NCBI GenBank assembly: GCA_029551925.1
Contig: JAKPEO010000121.1
Coordinates: 40,294-104,293 of the forward strand
Source of the DNA: a bacterium
GTDB taxonomy: Bacteria; JAGOBX01
DNA: 64,000 bases
Direction of reading: 5' to 3'
Of this stretch, positions 27,200 to 36,348 are shown piece after piece; position 1 is the stretch's first letter, and each line of letters opens with the position of its first letter. The notes under the pieces were generated by a model. The model made no database searches and had not been told where the DNA came from. It saw only the letters and a list, made by a program, of their open reading frames with translations. A program made the position numbers and the translations under genes.

Positions 27200-29455
27200 T
27201 TAAATAGTTTGATATAATCTTTCAAAATTTTCGATTAATTTTTCTACTGAATAATTGTTTAATACAAACTGCTGACCGCTCTGTGCTAATTTATTTCTTA
27301 AATTTTTATCTGAACATAATCTATAAAGTTTTTCAGTTAAATCTGCGGCGTCATTAGATTTGCATAATAATCCGGTTTGTTCGTCTTTTATTAAATCTAC
27401 AACTCCGCCGACATTTGCGGCAACAACCGCATTTTGCGCAGCTAATGCTTCTATTATCACAGTCGGCAGCCCTTCATTTATAGAGGTCAAAACAGTAATA
27501 TCAGTGATAGCATAATATTCAGGCAATTGATCGCTCACAAATCCGACAAACTCGAAAAAATTCTGTAATTTCAAATTTGCAATATAATTTTTCAGATAAT
27601 CTTCAAGTTCGCCGCCGCCAATAATATACACCTTAAAATTTGAAAATTTATCTTTTAATAGATTAACTGCGTCAATCAATAATTTATGATTTTTTATAGG
27701 CACTAATCTTGCCACAATCGAAATAACAATAATATCATCGGCAAGATTATATTTTTTGCGCAATTGCTTTTTCTGTAATGCTGCATTTTTAAAAATATCG
27801 AGTTCCAAGCCCAAAGGGATATTGATTATTTTATTATAATTTCCTAATCCGAGATTGATATATTCGCTGCGCTGCGCATTGCTCACGCTTATAATTTTAT
27901 CTGTGAATATTGCAAGGATGCGCTCAATCATAATAAAAAAATTTGTTTTTATCTGCGAAAAATATCCGTCAAAAATATTTCCGTGAAATGTATGAATTAT
28001 TTTTTTTCTAAAAGTCAAAATCGCCGCTAATCTGCCGATTGTTCCGGCTTTGGCAGTATGAGTGTGAACAATATTCGGTCTGTATTTAATCATCAGCCAA
28101 ATAATTTTTATTAATGCGATAAAATCTCTAATTGCATTCAATTCGCGGCGCAGTTCCGAAATAAAAATATAGTCAACCTTTTTTTGTTGACATAAATAAA
28201 ACATATTGCCCTCTTCTTTTGCTTCTTGACCTGTAATCAATTTGACATCAAAAATATTTTTATTTAATAGCGCTGATAGATAAATAACATTTACCGCCGG
28301 ACCGCCAATATTCAATCTTGTGACAATTTCAAATACTTTTATTTTTTTTCTTTTTTGATTATACAAATTTTCGTATAAATCTTGCGTTTTATTAATAAAT
28401 ACATCTAATGAATATTCATTTTTCGCATAATTATAACCGGCATTACCAAAGGATTTGCGCAGTTCTTCGCTTTCAATAAGTTTCTTTATTTTTTCTACAA
28501 AATCAGATTTATCGTATTCGCATAAAAAACCTGTTTTATTATTTATCACTAATTCATTTAATCCGCCGACATTTCCGCATACTATCGGCGCGGCATTAGC
28601 CATCGCTTCTAATACTGCGCGCGACGAACTTTCCCATTTTGATGTCAATACCAAAATATCGAATATTTTAGTTAAATTATTCGCGTCATTACGATATCCC
28701 CAAAAATTAATTTTAACATTTTTTGATTGAGCGTAATTTTTTATAGATTCGAGTTCCGGTCCTGCTCCGATACTGATAAAATACAGATTATCATAGTTTT
28801 TATTCAATTCAGCGCAAATATCGACAAACATCTGATAATTTTTTACAGGCGTAATATTAGCAACTGTGCCGATTACTATTTTATCAGACGGAACATTATT
28901 TTTTAATTTTAATTCGGAAATCTCGCCATTAAATTTATTGTCTTCTATTTTTATGCCGTTTTTTATAACATAAATTTTTGAAGCGGAAATTTTTTCGCGA
29001 TCAACAACAATATTTTTAGCAAGTTCAGAATTAGCAGTAAAACAATCAGCGAATAGCGCTGTAAATTTTTCTATTAAAATATGGATTTTTTTCTTCCAAT
29101 AATCAGGACTGCGAAACGACGAAACAATAATTTTTATCCCTGCGATTTTTCCTAATATTCTGCCGAGTTGGTCCGCGTGAAATAAATAAGTATTCAAAAT
29201 ATCCGGCTTCTCGTTTTTTAAAATTTTGTATAATCGCAAAATCTTGTAAATTTCAAGTTTCGAGCGCATATTTATGCTATATGCTTTGCAGCCGCGCATA
29301 ATTAGTTCATTGAGCAATTCGCCATCGCCGATCAATGTGACGAATATCATCTCAAATTTATTGCGGTCGTAATTTTCCGCTAATGTAATCAGCATTTTTT
29401 CAGTGCCGCCAATTTTACTGTCAGTGGTAAGATGTAAAATTTTAATTTTTTTCAT
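27200..29455 (-). CDS. Fusion of two GT4 glycosyltransferases in one ORF
   Basis: One uninterrupted frame of 751 residues contains two complete GT-B glycosyltransferases. The first (about 1-367) opens with KILHLTTDSKIGGTEKML and has the donor motif ESSSRAVLEAMANAAPIVCG. A short basic linker follows, and the second (about 371-751) opens with VFEIVTRLNIGGPAVNVI and has NEGLPTVIIEALAAQNAVVA. Both keep the C-terminal E-X7-E acidic pair, so both may be active and could add two successive sugars. It overlaps the ABC ATPase gene by four bases. Confidence 0.92.
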   Translation of the reverse strand: MKKIKILHLTTDSKIGGTEKMLITLAENYDRNKFEMIFVTLIGDGELLNELIMRGCKAYSINMRSKLEIYKILRLYKILKNEKPDILNTYLFHADQLGRILGKIAGIKIIVSSFRSPDYWKKKIHILIEKFTALFADCFTANSELAKNIVVDREKISASKIYVIKNGIKIEDNKFNGEISELKLKNNVPSDKIVIGTVANITPVKNYQMFVDICAELNKNYDNLYFISIGAGPELESIKNYAQSKNVKINFWGYRNDANNLTKIFDILVLTSKWESSSRAVLEAMANAAPIVCGNVGGLNELVINNKTGFLCEYDKSDFVEKIKKLIESEELRKSFGNAGYNYAKNEYSLDVFINKTQDLYENLYNQKRKKIKVFEIVTRLNIGGPAVNVIYLSALLNKNIFDVKLITGQEAKEEGNMFYLCQQKKVDYIFISELRRELNAIRDFIALIKIIWLMIKYRPNIVHTHTAKAGTIGRLAAILTFRKKIIHTFHGNIFDGYFSQIKTNFFIMIERILAIFTDKIISVSNAQRSEYINLGLGNYNKIINIPLGLELDIFKNAALQKKQLRKKYNLADDIIVISIVARLVPIKNHKLLIDAVNLLKDKFSNFKVYIIGGGELEDYLKNYIANLKLQNFFEFVGFVSDQLPEYYAITDITVLTSINEGLPTVIIEALAAQNAVVAANVGGVVDLIKDEQTGLLCKSNDAADLTEKLYRLCSDKNLRNKLAQSGQQFVLNNYSVEKLIENFERLYQTI

Positions 29456-30186
29456 TGATTTTCCGATTTGTATTTTGGTATTATTTCAGATGGCAACCCC
29501 TGCATTTTTATTGAGCCGCGCTCTAACCAGAAAACATAATCCGCAATTTTTTCGACCGCTTCTAAATCGTGCGAGGCAAATACTATACATTTATTATTAT
29601 TTTTAAATTCTAATATTTTTGAATAGCATTTATTGCGGAATTTTAAATCGCCGACCGCTATTATTTCATCGCATAAAAAAATATCAAAATCAATATGAAT
29701 AGCAATAGAAAATCCTAATCGCATAAACATCCCGGAAGAATATATTTTTATTTTTGAATCTATAAATCTTGCGAGTTCTGAAAATTCTATTATTTTATCA
29801 AATTTTTCTAATACTTCTTTTTTGGACATTCCCATAATCGAACTATTTAAAAATATGTTTTCTTTGCCTGTTAATTCCGGATGAAAGCCGGAACATAATT
29901 CCAGCAAAGTAGAAATTTTGCCATTCACTTTTATTGCACCAGTAGTCGGCGTGGTAATACCTGCAATGGTCTGTAATAGCGTACTTTTACCGGACCCATT
30001 TCTTCCGATAATTGCATAACATTTTCCATAATCAAGCTTCATCGATATATTATTAAGCGCATATAAAATATCAAAAGAATTGGGCGATTTTAAAAACGGA
30101 AAGATACTCTTGATAAGCGCAGGCGCTTCATAAAATACCTTGTATCTTTTAGAAATGTTTACTAAATTAACAGCATAATCAATCAT
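29452..30186 (-). CDS. Polysaccharide/O-antigen export ATP-binding protein, Wzt/TagH-like
   Basis: ABC ATPase with P-loop IGRNGSGKST and the YSSGM form of the signature motif that replaces LSGGQ in Wzt/TagH proteins, followed by DIFLCDEIIAVGD as Walker B. I start at the ATG of MIDYAVNLVNISKRY because the 18 residues upstream are hydrophobic and unlike the family; the longer frame begins at 30240. It lacks the extra C-terminal glycan-binding domain of some Wzt proteins. It should pair with a Wzm permease, which is not in the window. Confidence 0.9.
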   Translation of the reverse strand: MIDYAVNLVNISKRYKVFYEAPALIKSIFPFLKSPNSFDILYALNNISMKLDYGKCYAIIGRNGSGKSTLLQTIAGITTPTTGAIKVNGKISTLLELCSGFHPELTGKENIFLNSSIMGMSKKEVLEKFDKIIEFSELARFIDSKIKIYSSGMFMRLGFSIAIHIDFDIFLCDEIIAVGDLKFRNKCYSKILEFKNNNKCIVFASHDLEAVEKIADYVFWLERGSIKMQGLPSEIIPKYKSENQ

Positions 30187-30266
30187 AAAACAAAAATAAA
30201 TATTGTAAATTTTAAAAAAATAAAGTAAAATATTATACAATTTTTTTTTATAAAGTAAATAAAAAA

Positions 30267-31043
30267 ATGATAGATAAAAAAATTGAACAAAAAAAAATTC
30301 ATAAAAGTTTATTTATTTTACCGAGTTTTTTTACTCTGTTAAATATGATAATGGGATATTACGCTATTATTGCAGCATTGGATTCAAAATGGATTGTTTC
30401 AGCGGTAGTTATAACGATTGCAGTATTAATGGACGGGTTGGACGGCAGAATAGCGAGATTTACAAATACTACAACAGAATTTGGTTTGAATTTTGATTCT
30501 ATTGTAGATGTTATATCTTTTGGCGTAGCGCCAGCAGTAGTAGCGTATTTATATTGCCTGCGCAATTTGACTGACTTCAAACATTTGGGCTGGTTGCTCT
30601 CTTTTATTTTTGTCGCAGCCGGCGCAATTAGATTAGCGCGATTTAATGTCTATGCGCGAACAGATATGCCGAATACTTATTTTATTGGATTACCGATACC
30701 GGGCGCTGCTGGTTTATTATCGACTATAATTTGGATATACGAACGATTTTTAACAAATATTATAATTGCGCAAAACTACAAAAATAGAATTTTCGTGATT
30801 ACTGTTTTGATATTAAGCGTATTGATGATTTCAAAAGTTAGATATTATAGTTTCAAAAAAGTCAAAATTCTCTACAAAAAACCGATATTTCTTATTATTA
30901 CGATATTTATAGTGCTTTATTTACTATTTGTATATCCATCGATATTATTATTCAGTATTGGTTTTTTGTATGTTATATCTGGACCGATTAGGACAATATT
31001 TAGTTTATCAAGATATTTTAATAGAAAAAATTTTATTTTTTAA
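30267..31043 (+). CDS. pssA: CDP-diacylglycerol-serine O-phosphatidyltransferase
   Basis: Makes phosphatidylserine in the inner membrane. The CDP-alcohol phosphotransferase motif is complete: DGLDGRIAR, then G-x3-D-x3-D in [11 protein letters not shown]. About seven to eight hydrophobic helices fill the 258 residues. It is transcribed divergently from the Wzt-like gene with only an 80-base gap. A decarboxylase (psd) is not nearby. Confidence 0.92.
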   Translation: MIDKKIEQKKIHKSLFILPSFFTLLNMIMGYYAIIAALDSKWIVSAVVITIAVLMDGLDGRIARFTNTTTEFGLNFDSIVDVISFGVAPAVVAYLYCLRNLTDFKHLGWLLSFIFVAAGAIRLARFNVYARTDMPNTYFIGLPIPGAAGLLSTIIWIYERFLTNIIIAQNYKNRIFVITVLILSVLMISKVRYYSFKKVKILYKKPIFLIITIFIVLYLLFVYPSILLFSIGFLYVISGPIRTIFSLSRYFNRKNFIF

Positions 31044-31063
31044 TATGGAGTGTGGTTGTTTTT

Positions 31064-32323
31064 ATGGGAATGACAATTACAGAAAAAATACTTGCCGACC
31101 ATTGCGGCGAAAAAATTGTAAAACCCGGTCAACTAATAAACGCAAAAGTTGATATTGCATTAGGCAATGATATTACAGCACCATTAGCAATTAAAGAAGT
31201 GCGAAAATTAGGGATAAAAGAAGTTTTTGATAAAGATCGAGTGGTATTAGTGCCTGATCATTTTACGCCAAATAAAGATATAAAAAGCGCTGAACAAGTG
31301 AAAATGCTGCGGGATTTTGCAATAGAATACGGATTGACAAATTATTTTGAAGTTGGGCAAATGGGCGTTGAACATGCATTATTGCCTGAAAAAGGAATCG
31401 TATTGCCCGGCGATGTTGTTATCGGCGCTGACTCGCATACTTGCACATACGGCGCGCTCGGCGCATTTTCTACTGGCTCAGGTAGCACTGACTTAGCTGC
31501 GGCAATGATATTAGGCGAAGTATGGCTAAAAGTGCCAGCATCATTAAAATTTGTATTTTCCGGAAAATTAAATAAATGGGTATCAGGCAAAGATTTAATT
31601 TTATATGTGATTGGAATGATTGGCGTTGATGGCGCATTATATAAAGCAATGGAATTTTGTGGAGAAGTAATAAAAAATATGAATATGAGCAATCGAATGA
31701 CAATGTGTAATATGGCGATAGAAGCAGGCGGGAAAAATGGTATTATAGAGCCAGATGATATAACAGAAGAATATGTCAAACATCGCGCAAAACGCGAATA
31801 TAAATTTTATAAAAGCGATGCAGACGCCGTATATGAAAAAATATATAATGTCAATGTTTCTGAAATTGAACCGTTAGTAGCGCTGCCGCATTTGCCAGAA
31901 AATGTGAAACCAGTATCACAAGTAAATAATATCAAAATCGATCAGGTAGTGATTGGCTCATGCACAAACGGTAGATTAGAAGATATGGCTGAAGCTGCGG
32001 CAGTATTAAAAGGCAGAAAAGTTGCAAAAAATGTAAGATGTATAATTATTCCAGCTACGCAAGAAATCTGGAAAGAATCAATGAAACGCGGATATTTTGA
32101 TATATTTATAGATGCAGGCGCTGCTATAAGCACGCCTACTTGCGGACCTTGTCTCGGCGGACATATGGGAATATTAGCAAAAGGCGAACGCGCTATTGCT
32201 ACGACAAATCGTAATTTTGTGGGAAGAATGGGCGATGTTGAAAGCGAAGTATATTTATCTAATCCAGCAGTTGCGGCGGCAAGCGCAATAACAGGAAAAA
32301 TAACGCATCCAGACGAATTATAG
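31064..32323 (+). CDS. leuC: 3-isopropylmalate dehydratase large subunit
   Basis: An aconitase-family iron-sulfur enzyme isomerising isopropylmalate in leucine synthesis. The [4Fe-4S] cysteine motifs are GSCTNGR and [10 protein letters not shown], and the N-terminal motif is [11 protein letters not shown]. The product of about 420 residues fits the shorter LeuC/HacA type. I chose the ATG at 31064, about 13 bases after GGAG. A GTG four codons upstream is too close to that site. The small subunit LeuD is not adjacent, so the partner must lie elsewhere. Confidence 0.92.
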   Translation: MGMTITEKILADHCGEKIVKPGQLINAKVDIALGNDITAPLAIKEVRKLGIKEVFDKDRVVLVPDHFTPNKDIKSAEQVKMLRDFAIEYGLTNYFEVGQMGVEHALLPEKGIVLPGDVVIGADSHTCTYGALGAFSTGSGSTDLAAAMILGEVWLKVPASLKFVFSGKLNKWVSGKDLILYVIGMIGVDGALYKAMEFCGEVIKNMNMSNRMTMCNMAIEAGGKNGIIEPDDITEEYVKHRAKREYKFYKSDADAVYEKIYNVNVSEIEPLVALPHLPENVKPVSQVNNIKIDQVVIGSCTNGRLEDMAEAAAVLKGRKVAKNVRCIIIPATQEIWKESMKRGYFDIFIDAGAAISTPTCGPCLGGHMGILAKGERAIATTNRNFVGRMGDVESEVYLSNPAVAAASAITGKITHPDEL

Positions 32324-32372
32324 TAATTTGTTAGACTAATCTAATTTAATATAAAGGAGTGATTATAGAATT

Positions 32373-32963
32373 ATGACTTACTATATACCGTATGTTATAG
32401 AACAAACAGGTCAAGGCGAAAGACAGTATGATATTTACTCGCGAATGCTCAAAGACCGAATTATATTTTTAGGTCGCGAAATTGACGAAGCGTATGCTAA
32501 TGTTATAGTAGCACAATTATTATTTTTAGAATCAGAAGATCCAGAAAAAGATATAAACATATATATCAATAGTCCTGGCGGCATTGTGACCGCCGGCTTG
32601 GCGATTTACGATACTATTCAATATATTCGCCCGGAAATCTCTACTATATGCGTAGGTCAAGCAGCAAGTATGGCAGCGCTGATTTTGGCGGCTGGCGCAA
32701 AAGGTAAAAGATTTTCGTTGCCACATTCTCGAATAATGATACATCAGCCATTAGGTGGCGCGCGCGGGCAAGCGACTGATATTGAAATTCAAACGCGCGA
32801 AATGTTAAGAATAAAAAAATTATTAAATGAAATATTAGCTTATCATACAGGTCACGATATAGCGGAAATTGAGCGCGATACTGACAGAGATAATTATATG
32901 ACGCCAGAAATGGCAAAAGATTACGGTATTATTGACGAAATTGTTTCGCATCGCAAAAAATAA
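32373..32963 (+). CDS. clpP: ATP-dependent Clp protease proteolytic subunit
   Basis: A serine protease of 196 residues forming the Clp degradation barrel. The catalytic triad is visible as serine in GQAASMAA, histidine in RIMIHQPL and aspartate in DTDRDNYM. An AAGGAGT site precedes the ATG by about 12 bases. In many bacteria clpP follows tig and precedes clpX; here tig is 13 kb away and clpX is not seen. Confidence 0.97.
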   Translation: MTYYIPYVIEQTGQGERQYDIYSRMLKDRIIFLGREIDEAYANVIVAQLLFLESEDPEKDINIYINSPGGIVTAGLAIYDTIQYIRPEISTICVGQAASMAALILAAGAKGKRFSLPHSRIMIHQPLGGARGQATDIEIQTREMLRIKKLLNEILAYHTGHDIAEIERDTDRDNYMTPEMAKDYGIIDEIVSHRKK

Positions 32964-32972
32964 TTTTTTATT

Positions 32973-33563
32973 ATGGTGGCGCACCAACAAATACATTCTG
33001 TAAAATTTATCAAGGCAGTGGCTAATTATGAAGATTTGCCGAATAATGATTTATCTGAAATAGTTTTTTCCGGTAAATCAAATGTAGGTAAATCTTCATT
33101 GATAAATTCATTATTAGGAAAAAAAAAAATTGCGCGAGTGAGCGATACTCCGGGGCGCACGCAGACAATAAACTATTTTCTAATTAACGACAAATTTTAT
33201 TTTGTTGATTTGCCCGGTTACGGCTATGCGAAAGTGCCGATAAAAATTAAAAATAACTGGAATAAATTACTCGATAAATATCTTAATAATCGCCCAAATA
33301 TAAAATTGATAGTGCAACTGTTAGATTTCAGACATCTGCCGACTGACGATGATATGATGATGATTGATTGGCTAAAAAAAACTAATAAAAATTTTATCAT
33401 AACATTGACAAAATGCGATAAAATAAATAAAACTTTAAGACATACTCAATTAAAAACAATCGCTGAATACATTGGCATTTCTATTGAAAATTTATTGATG
33501 TATTCTTCAACTAAACAAATTGGTATTTTCGAATTGTGGAAAATTATAAAATCCCATATTTAA
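32973..33563 (+). CDS. engB: Ribosome-biogenesis GTP-binding protein EngB/YsxC
   Basis: A small GTPase needed for 50S subunit assembly. The G1 motif is GKSNVGKSS, G3 DLPGYGYAKVP and G4 LTKCDK, with the characteristic TPGRTQTINYF between G1 and G3. The length of 196 residues is normal. It starts nine bases after clpP, likely in the same transcript. Confidence 0.95.
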   Translation: MVAHQQIHSVKFIKAVANYEDLPNNDLSEIVFSGKSNVGKSSLINSLLGKKKIARVSDTPGRTQTINYFLINDKFYFVDLPGYGYAKVPIKIKNNWNKLLDKYLNNRPNIKLIVQLLDFRHLPTDDDMMMIDWLKKTNKNFIITLTKCDKINKTLRHTQLKTIAEYIGISIENLLMYSSTKQIGIFELWKIIKSHI

Positions 33564-33712
33564 AAAAATCAAAATTAATATTATAAAATGCGCGTTTGGC
33601 TTGATAATGAAAAAAATAATCGCACAGCCATAAAAAAAAATTGCAAAGATTTTTTATTTATATCAAAACATCAGCAATAATCTATGCGCACTAATAATTT
33701 TACACAATTTTT

Positions 33713-34792
33713 TTATTTATATTTTTCTAAAAAAATCGTTATTTTATCTGAAATTTCCTGCGACGGATTATCCGCTTTAATTATAGTAAATGCTTTTAAT
33801 ATAGAATTTTCTTTATCTTTTGCAAGAGCATTTTCTAAAATAGTCCTTTTCTTTTTTAAATCAGTAATGACTTTATCCGAATTAATTAGTAATGCGCTGA
33901 TTATTTTGGATAAATGACTGTATAATATCGGCTGATTTTCCAGCATTTCGTCAAAAGTAAATTTTGCGATTCTTCGAACTTTTGATTTTTCATTCACTAA
34001 AAAAGCAAAATAATTTTTCGGACGCTCAATATTTTTTAAAAAAATCGAATAATCGCAGAATATAGTATTTTGCTTGTCGCTAGTAAATATTGGAATATTA
34101 TTGCATAAAACTGTTATCTTTCCGCTTAATTGCAAATATATATAATCGCCTGCTGATTTTTCATCAAAAAAAATAACATTTTTTTCAAATACATTTGTTT
34201 CTAATGGTTCAACTTTTTGAAATTGCGAAATTTTAGAATTATACATTCTAAAATTTTCGATTATCGGATCAGCCGCTGATTTTATTGTTTTTTTTAGTTT
34301 GGTAAGCGTATCTATAATTTTTTTATCCGTTGTTTTAAAATTTTGCAATATCGCAAAATTATCATTATATTCTGCTAATAATTCATCTATTTCTTTTTTT
34401 GTAGTATATATCTGTTCTGTAATATTTGCAGTGCGAAGAATAACAGTAGATAAAACGCTATAACCGATTTCTTTATTATGTTTGATGATTTCTGAAAAAT
34501 TCACTTCTTCAGAAAAACTTATTTCTTCAAGTTCTACTTCACCGCTCGCAATTAATGAAGCGGACCGCTCGCGTTTTAATAACATTCCGATTTCACCGAC
34601 TGTCTGATTCGGCTCTGTTATAACATTTACCTCGTGTCCTGTTTTTGCCACTAAATCCTGCGTGATATTTTTTTCATTATTCACTACTACACGTATCTTG
34701 CCTTTTTTCAAAACATACAATTTATCAGTTGGCGAATTTTGCAAACATATAATCTGTTTGTCTTTATATTTTTTTTGTTCAATATTTATCAT
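33713..34792 (-). CDS. Protein with two cyclic nucleotide-binding-like domains
   Basis: A 359-residue cytoplasmic protein with two cNMP-binding beta-barrels and no DNA-binding domain. The first (about 10-115) has LYVLKKGKIRVVV and TVGEIGMLLKRERSASLIA, the latter close to a phosphate-binding cassette. The second (about 200-300) has GDYIYLQLSGKITVL but its cassette is not recognisable. A helical linker of about 80 residues separates them. It lies 20 bases after the sigma-54 activator gene, so it may feed a ligand signal to that regulator or to another partner. Confidence 0.75.
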   Translation of the reverse strand: MINIEQKKYKDKQIICLQNSPTDKLYVLKKGKIRVVVNNEKNITQDLVAKTGHEVNVITEPNQTVGEIGMLLKRERSASLIASGEVELEEISFSEEVNFSEIIKHNKEIGYSVLSTVILRTANITEQIYTTKKEIDELLAEYNDNFAILQNFKTTDKKIIDTLTKLKKTIKSAADPIIENFRMYNSKISQFQKVEPLETNVFEKNVIFFDEKSAGDYIYLQLSGKITVLCNNIPIFTSDKQNTIFCDYSIFLKNIERPKNYFAFLVNEKSKVRRIAKFTFDEMLENQPILYSHLSKIISALLINSDKVITDLKKKRTILENALAKDKENSILKAFTIIKADNPSQEISDKITIFLEKYK

Positions 34793-34812
34793 ATCCGCAC
34801 CGCCTAAAAAAA

Positions 34813-36240
34813 TTAATTATTATTTTTTAATTCGTCAATTTCCAAGCCATATTCTTTAATTTTACGCTGTATTGTCCGCAAACTCACATTTAATATTTGC
34901 GCAGCTTTTGTTCTATTGTAATTAACGCTTTTTAATGTATTTAATATTGCGTTTTTTTCAATTTCAGCAAGTGTTGATAATCGCGTATCGCCACTATCAG
35001 TTAAATTATTAGAAACCGGCAGTGACGGCTGATACCCCTTGAATTCCAATCTGTTTTCATAAATATCAGATTTGTGGTCTTTTATTATTTCTTCTGGCAA
35101 ATCTTCAAATTTTATTTTACCTGTTTCATTTAAAACCACTAAATTTTCTATGACATTGCGAAATTGTCTGATATTGCCGGGCCAGTAATAGAGAGAAATT
35201 GTTTTTAAAACATCTGGAGCAATATAAGTAATTTTTTTATTGTATTCTTTACAAAATAATTTGAAATAATATTTGAATAATTCCGGTATATCATCACGGC
35301 GCTCGCGCAGAGGCGGCAATTCGAATTTAACAACATTTATACGATAATACAAATCTTCGCGAAACTGATTTTTTTGCACTAATTCCAATAATTCTTTATT
35401 TGTAGCGAAAATAAAACGAGTATTGATTTTTAAAGATTTTGTTGTGCCTAATCGCGTGATTTCGCGCGTTTCGAGAACTCTTAATAATTTCGCTTGCACT
35501 GCTAAATCCATATCGCCAATTTCATCTATAAACAATGTTCCGTCATTAGCCGCTTCAAATTTTCCGATTTGTGTGCGAATAGCGCCTGTAAATGCGCCTT
35601 TTTCATAACCGAATAATTCGCTTTCAATTAAATTAGCTGGCAGCGCAGCGCAATTAAATGTGATAAACGGCTTATCGCGTCTGTCGCTTAAATTATGTAT
35701 AGCGCGTGCTATTAATTCTTTACCTGTTCCGCTTTCGCCTGTGACTAATACTGATACTTTGGTATTTGCTACAATCTGCACTTTTTTTAAAATTTTTTGG
35801 AGTTTGATATTTGCTCCGATAATTTTATAATCCAAATAATCTTCTACTTTTTCTTTTTCAATATTATTGTCTAATTGCTGCGGAACAATATTAAAAAAAT
35901 TATCGATCAAATCTAAAATTTTATCAGCGCTGAACGGCTGAACAATATAATCTATTGCGCCAGCTTTCATACATTCTACTGCATTTGAAACATTACTTTT
36001 TTTTGATAATACGACAATATTAGTATTCGCTTTTATTTTCTTTAATTTTTTGATTAAATATAAAGCATTATCATCTGTATCTAAATCTAAAAAAATAATG
36101 GAGAAATCTTGGGTTTCTAATAATTTCTCGGTTTCAGGCAGATTATTAGTATAATTAACAGAATATTTTTGCTCGATTAACAATTGAAAAATTTCAGATT
36201 CACCAGTATTGCCATCATTATAAATAAGTATTTTTGACAT
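34813..36240 (-). CDS. NtrC-family sigma-54-dependent transcription activator
   Basis: Three domains in the usual order. The receiver (1-115) keeps the phosphoacceptor position D52. However, it has N8-D9 instead of the acidic pair and Q101 where lysine is expected. The AAA+ domain (about 135-370) has Walker A GESGTGKE (168-175), the sigma-54-contacting GAFTGA (215-220) and Walker B TLFIDEIGDM. A Fis-type helix-turn-helix lies near 430-470 (NRTKAAQILNVSLRTIQRKI). It should activate RNA polymerase carrying sigma-54. No histidine kinase is adjacent. Confidence 0.93.
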   Translation of the reverse strand: MSKILIYNDGNTGESEIFQLLIEQKYSVNYTNNLPETEKLLETQDFSIIFLDLDTDDNALYLIKKLKKIKANTNIVVLSKKSNVSNAVECMKAGAIDYIVQPFSADKILDLIDNFFNIVPQQLDNNIEKEKVEDYLDYKIIGANIKLQKILKKVQIVANTKVSVLVTGESGTGKELIARAIHNLSDRRDKPFITFNCAALPANLIESELFGYEKGAFTGAIRTQIGKFEAANDGTLFIDEIGDMDLAVQAKLLRVLETREITRLGTTKSLKINTRFIFATNKELLELVQKNQFREDLYYRINVVKFELPPLRERRDDIPELFKYYFKLFCKEYNKKITYIAPDVLKTISLYYWPGNIRQFRNVIENLVVLNETGKIKFEDLPEEIIKDHKSDIYENRLEFKGYQPSLPVSNNLTDSGDTRLSTLAEIEKNAILNTLKSVNYNRTKAAQILNVSLRTIQRKIKEYGLEIDELKNNN

Positions 36241-36248
36241 AAATATTT

Positions 36249-36277
36249 ATTATATTATTTTAAATAAAAAAAATCAA
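36249..36277 (-). promoter_or_regulatory. Sigma-70-type promoter for the NtrC-like activator operon
   Basis: On the minus strand TTGATT (36272-36277) and TATAAT (36249-36254) are 17 bases apart, with the -10 about nine bases from the ATG. The very short leader would be unusual, so a further upstream start site is possible. Confidence 0.45.
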
Positions 36278-36279
36278 TA

Positions 36280-36308
36280 TTGCATTTTTAATTGATATGA
36301 TTTAAAAT
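36280..36308 (+). promoter_or_regulatory. Sigma-70-type promoter for pyk
   Basis: TTGCAT (36280-36285) and TAAAAT (36303-36308) are separated by 17 bases, about 40 bases before the pyk ATG, back to back with the activator promoter. Confidence 0.45.
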
Positions 36309-36348
36309 TATATGTCTTAATAAAAAAATATCAAAAGGTTTGAATTTT

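Noticed and set aside
33590-33682. A 30-codon ORF (MRVWLDNEKN...) between engB and the cNMP-domain gene
   Set aside because: It has no ribosome-binding site, no recognised similarity, and such short frames are expected by chance in AT-rich DNA.
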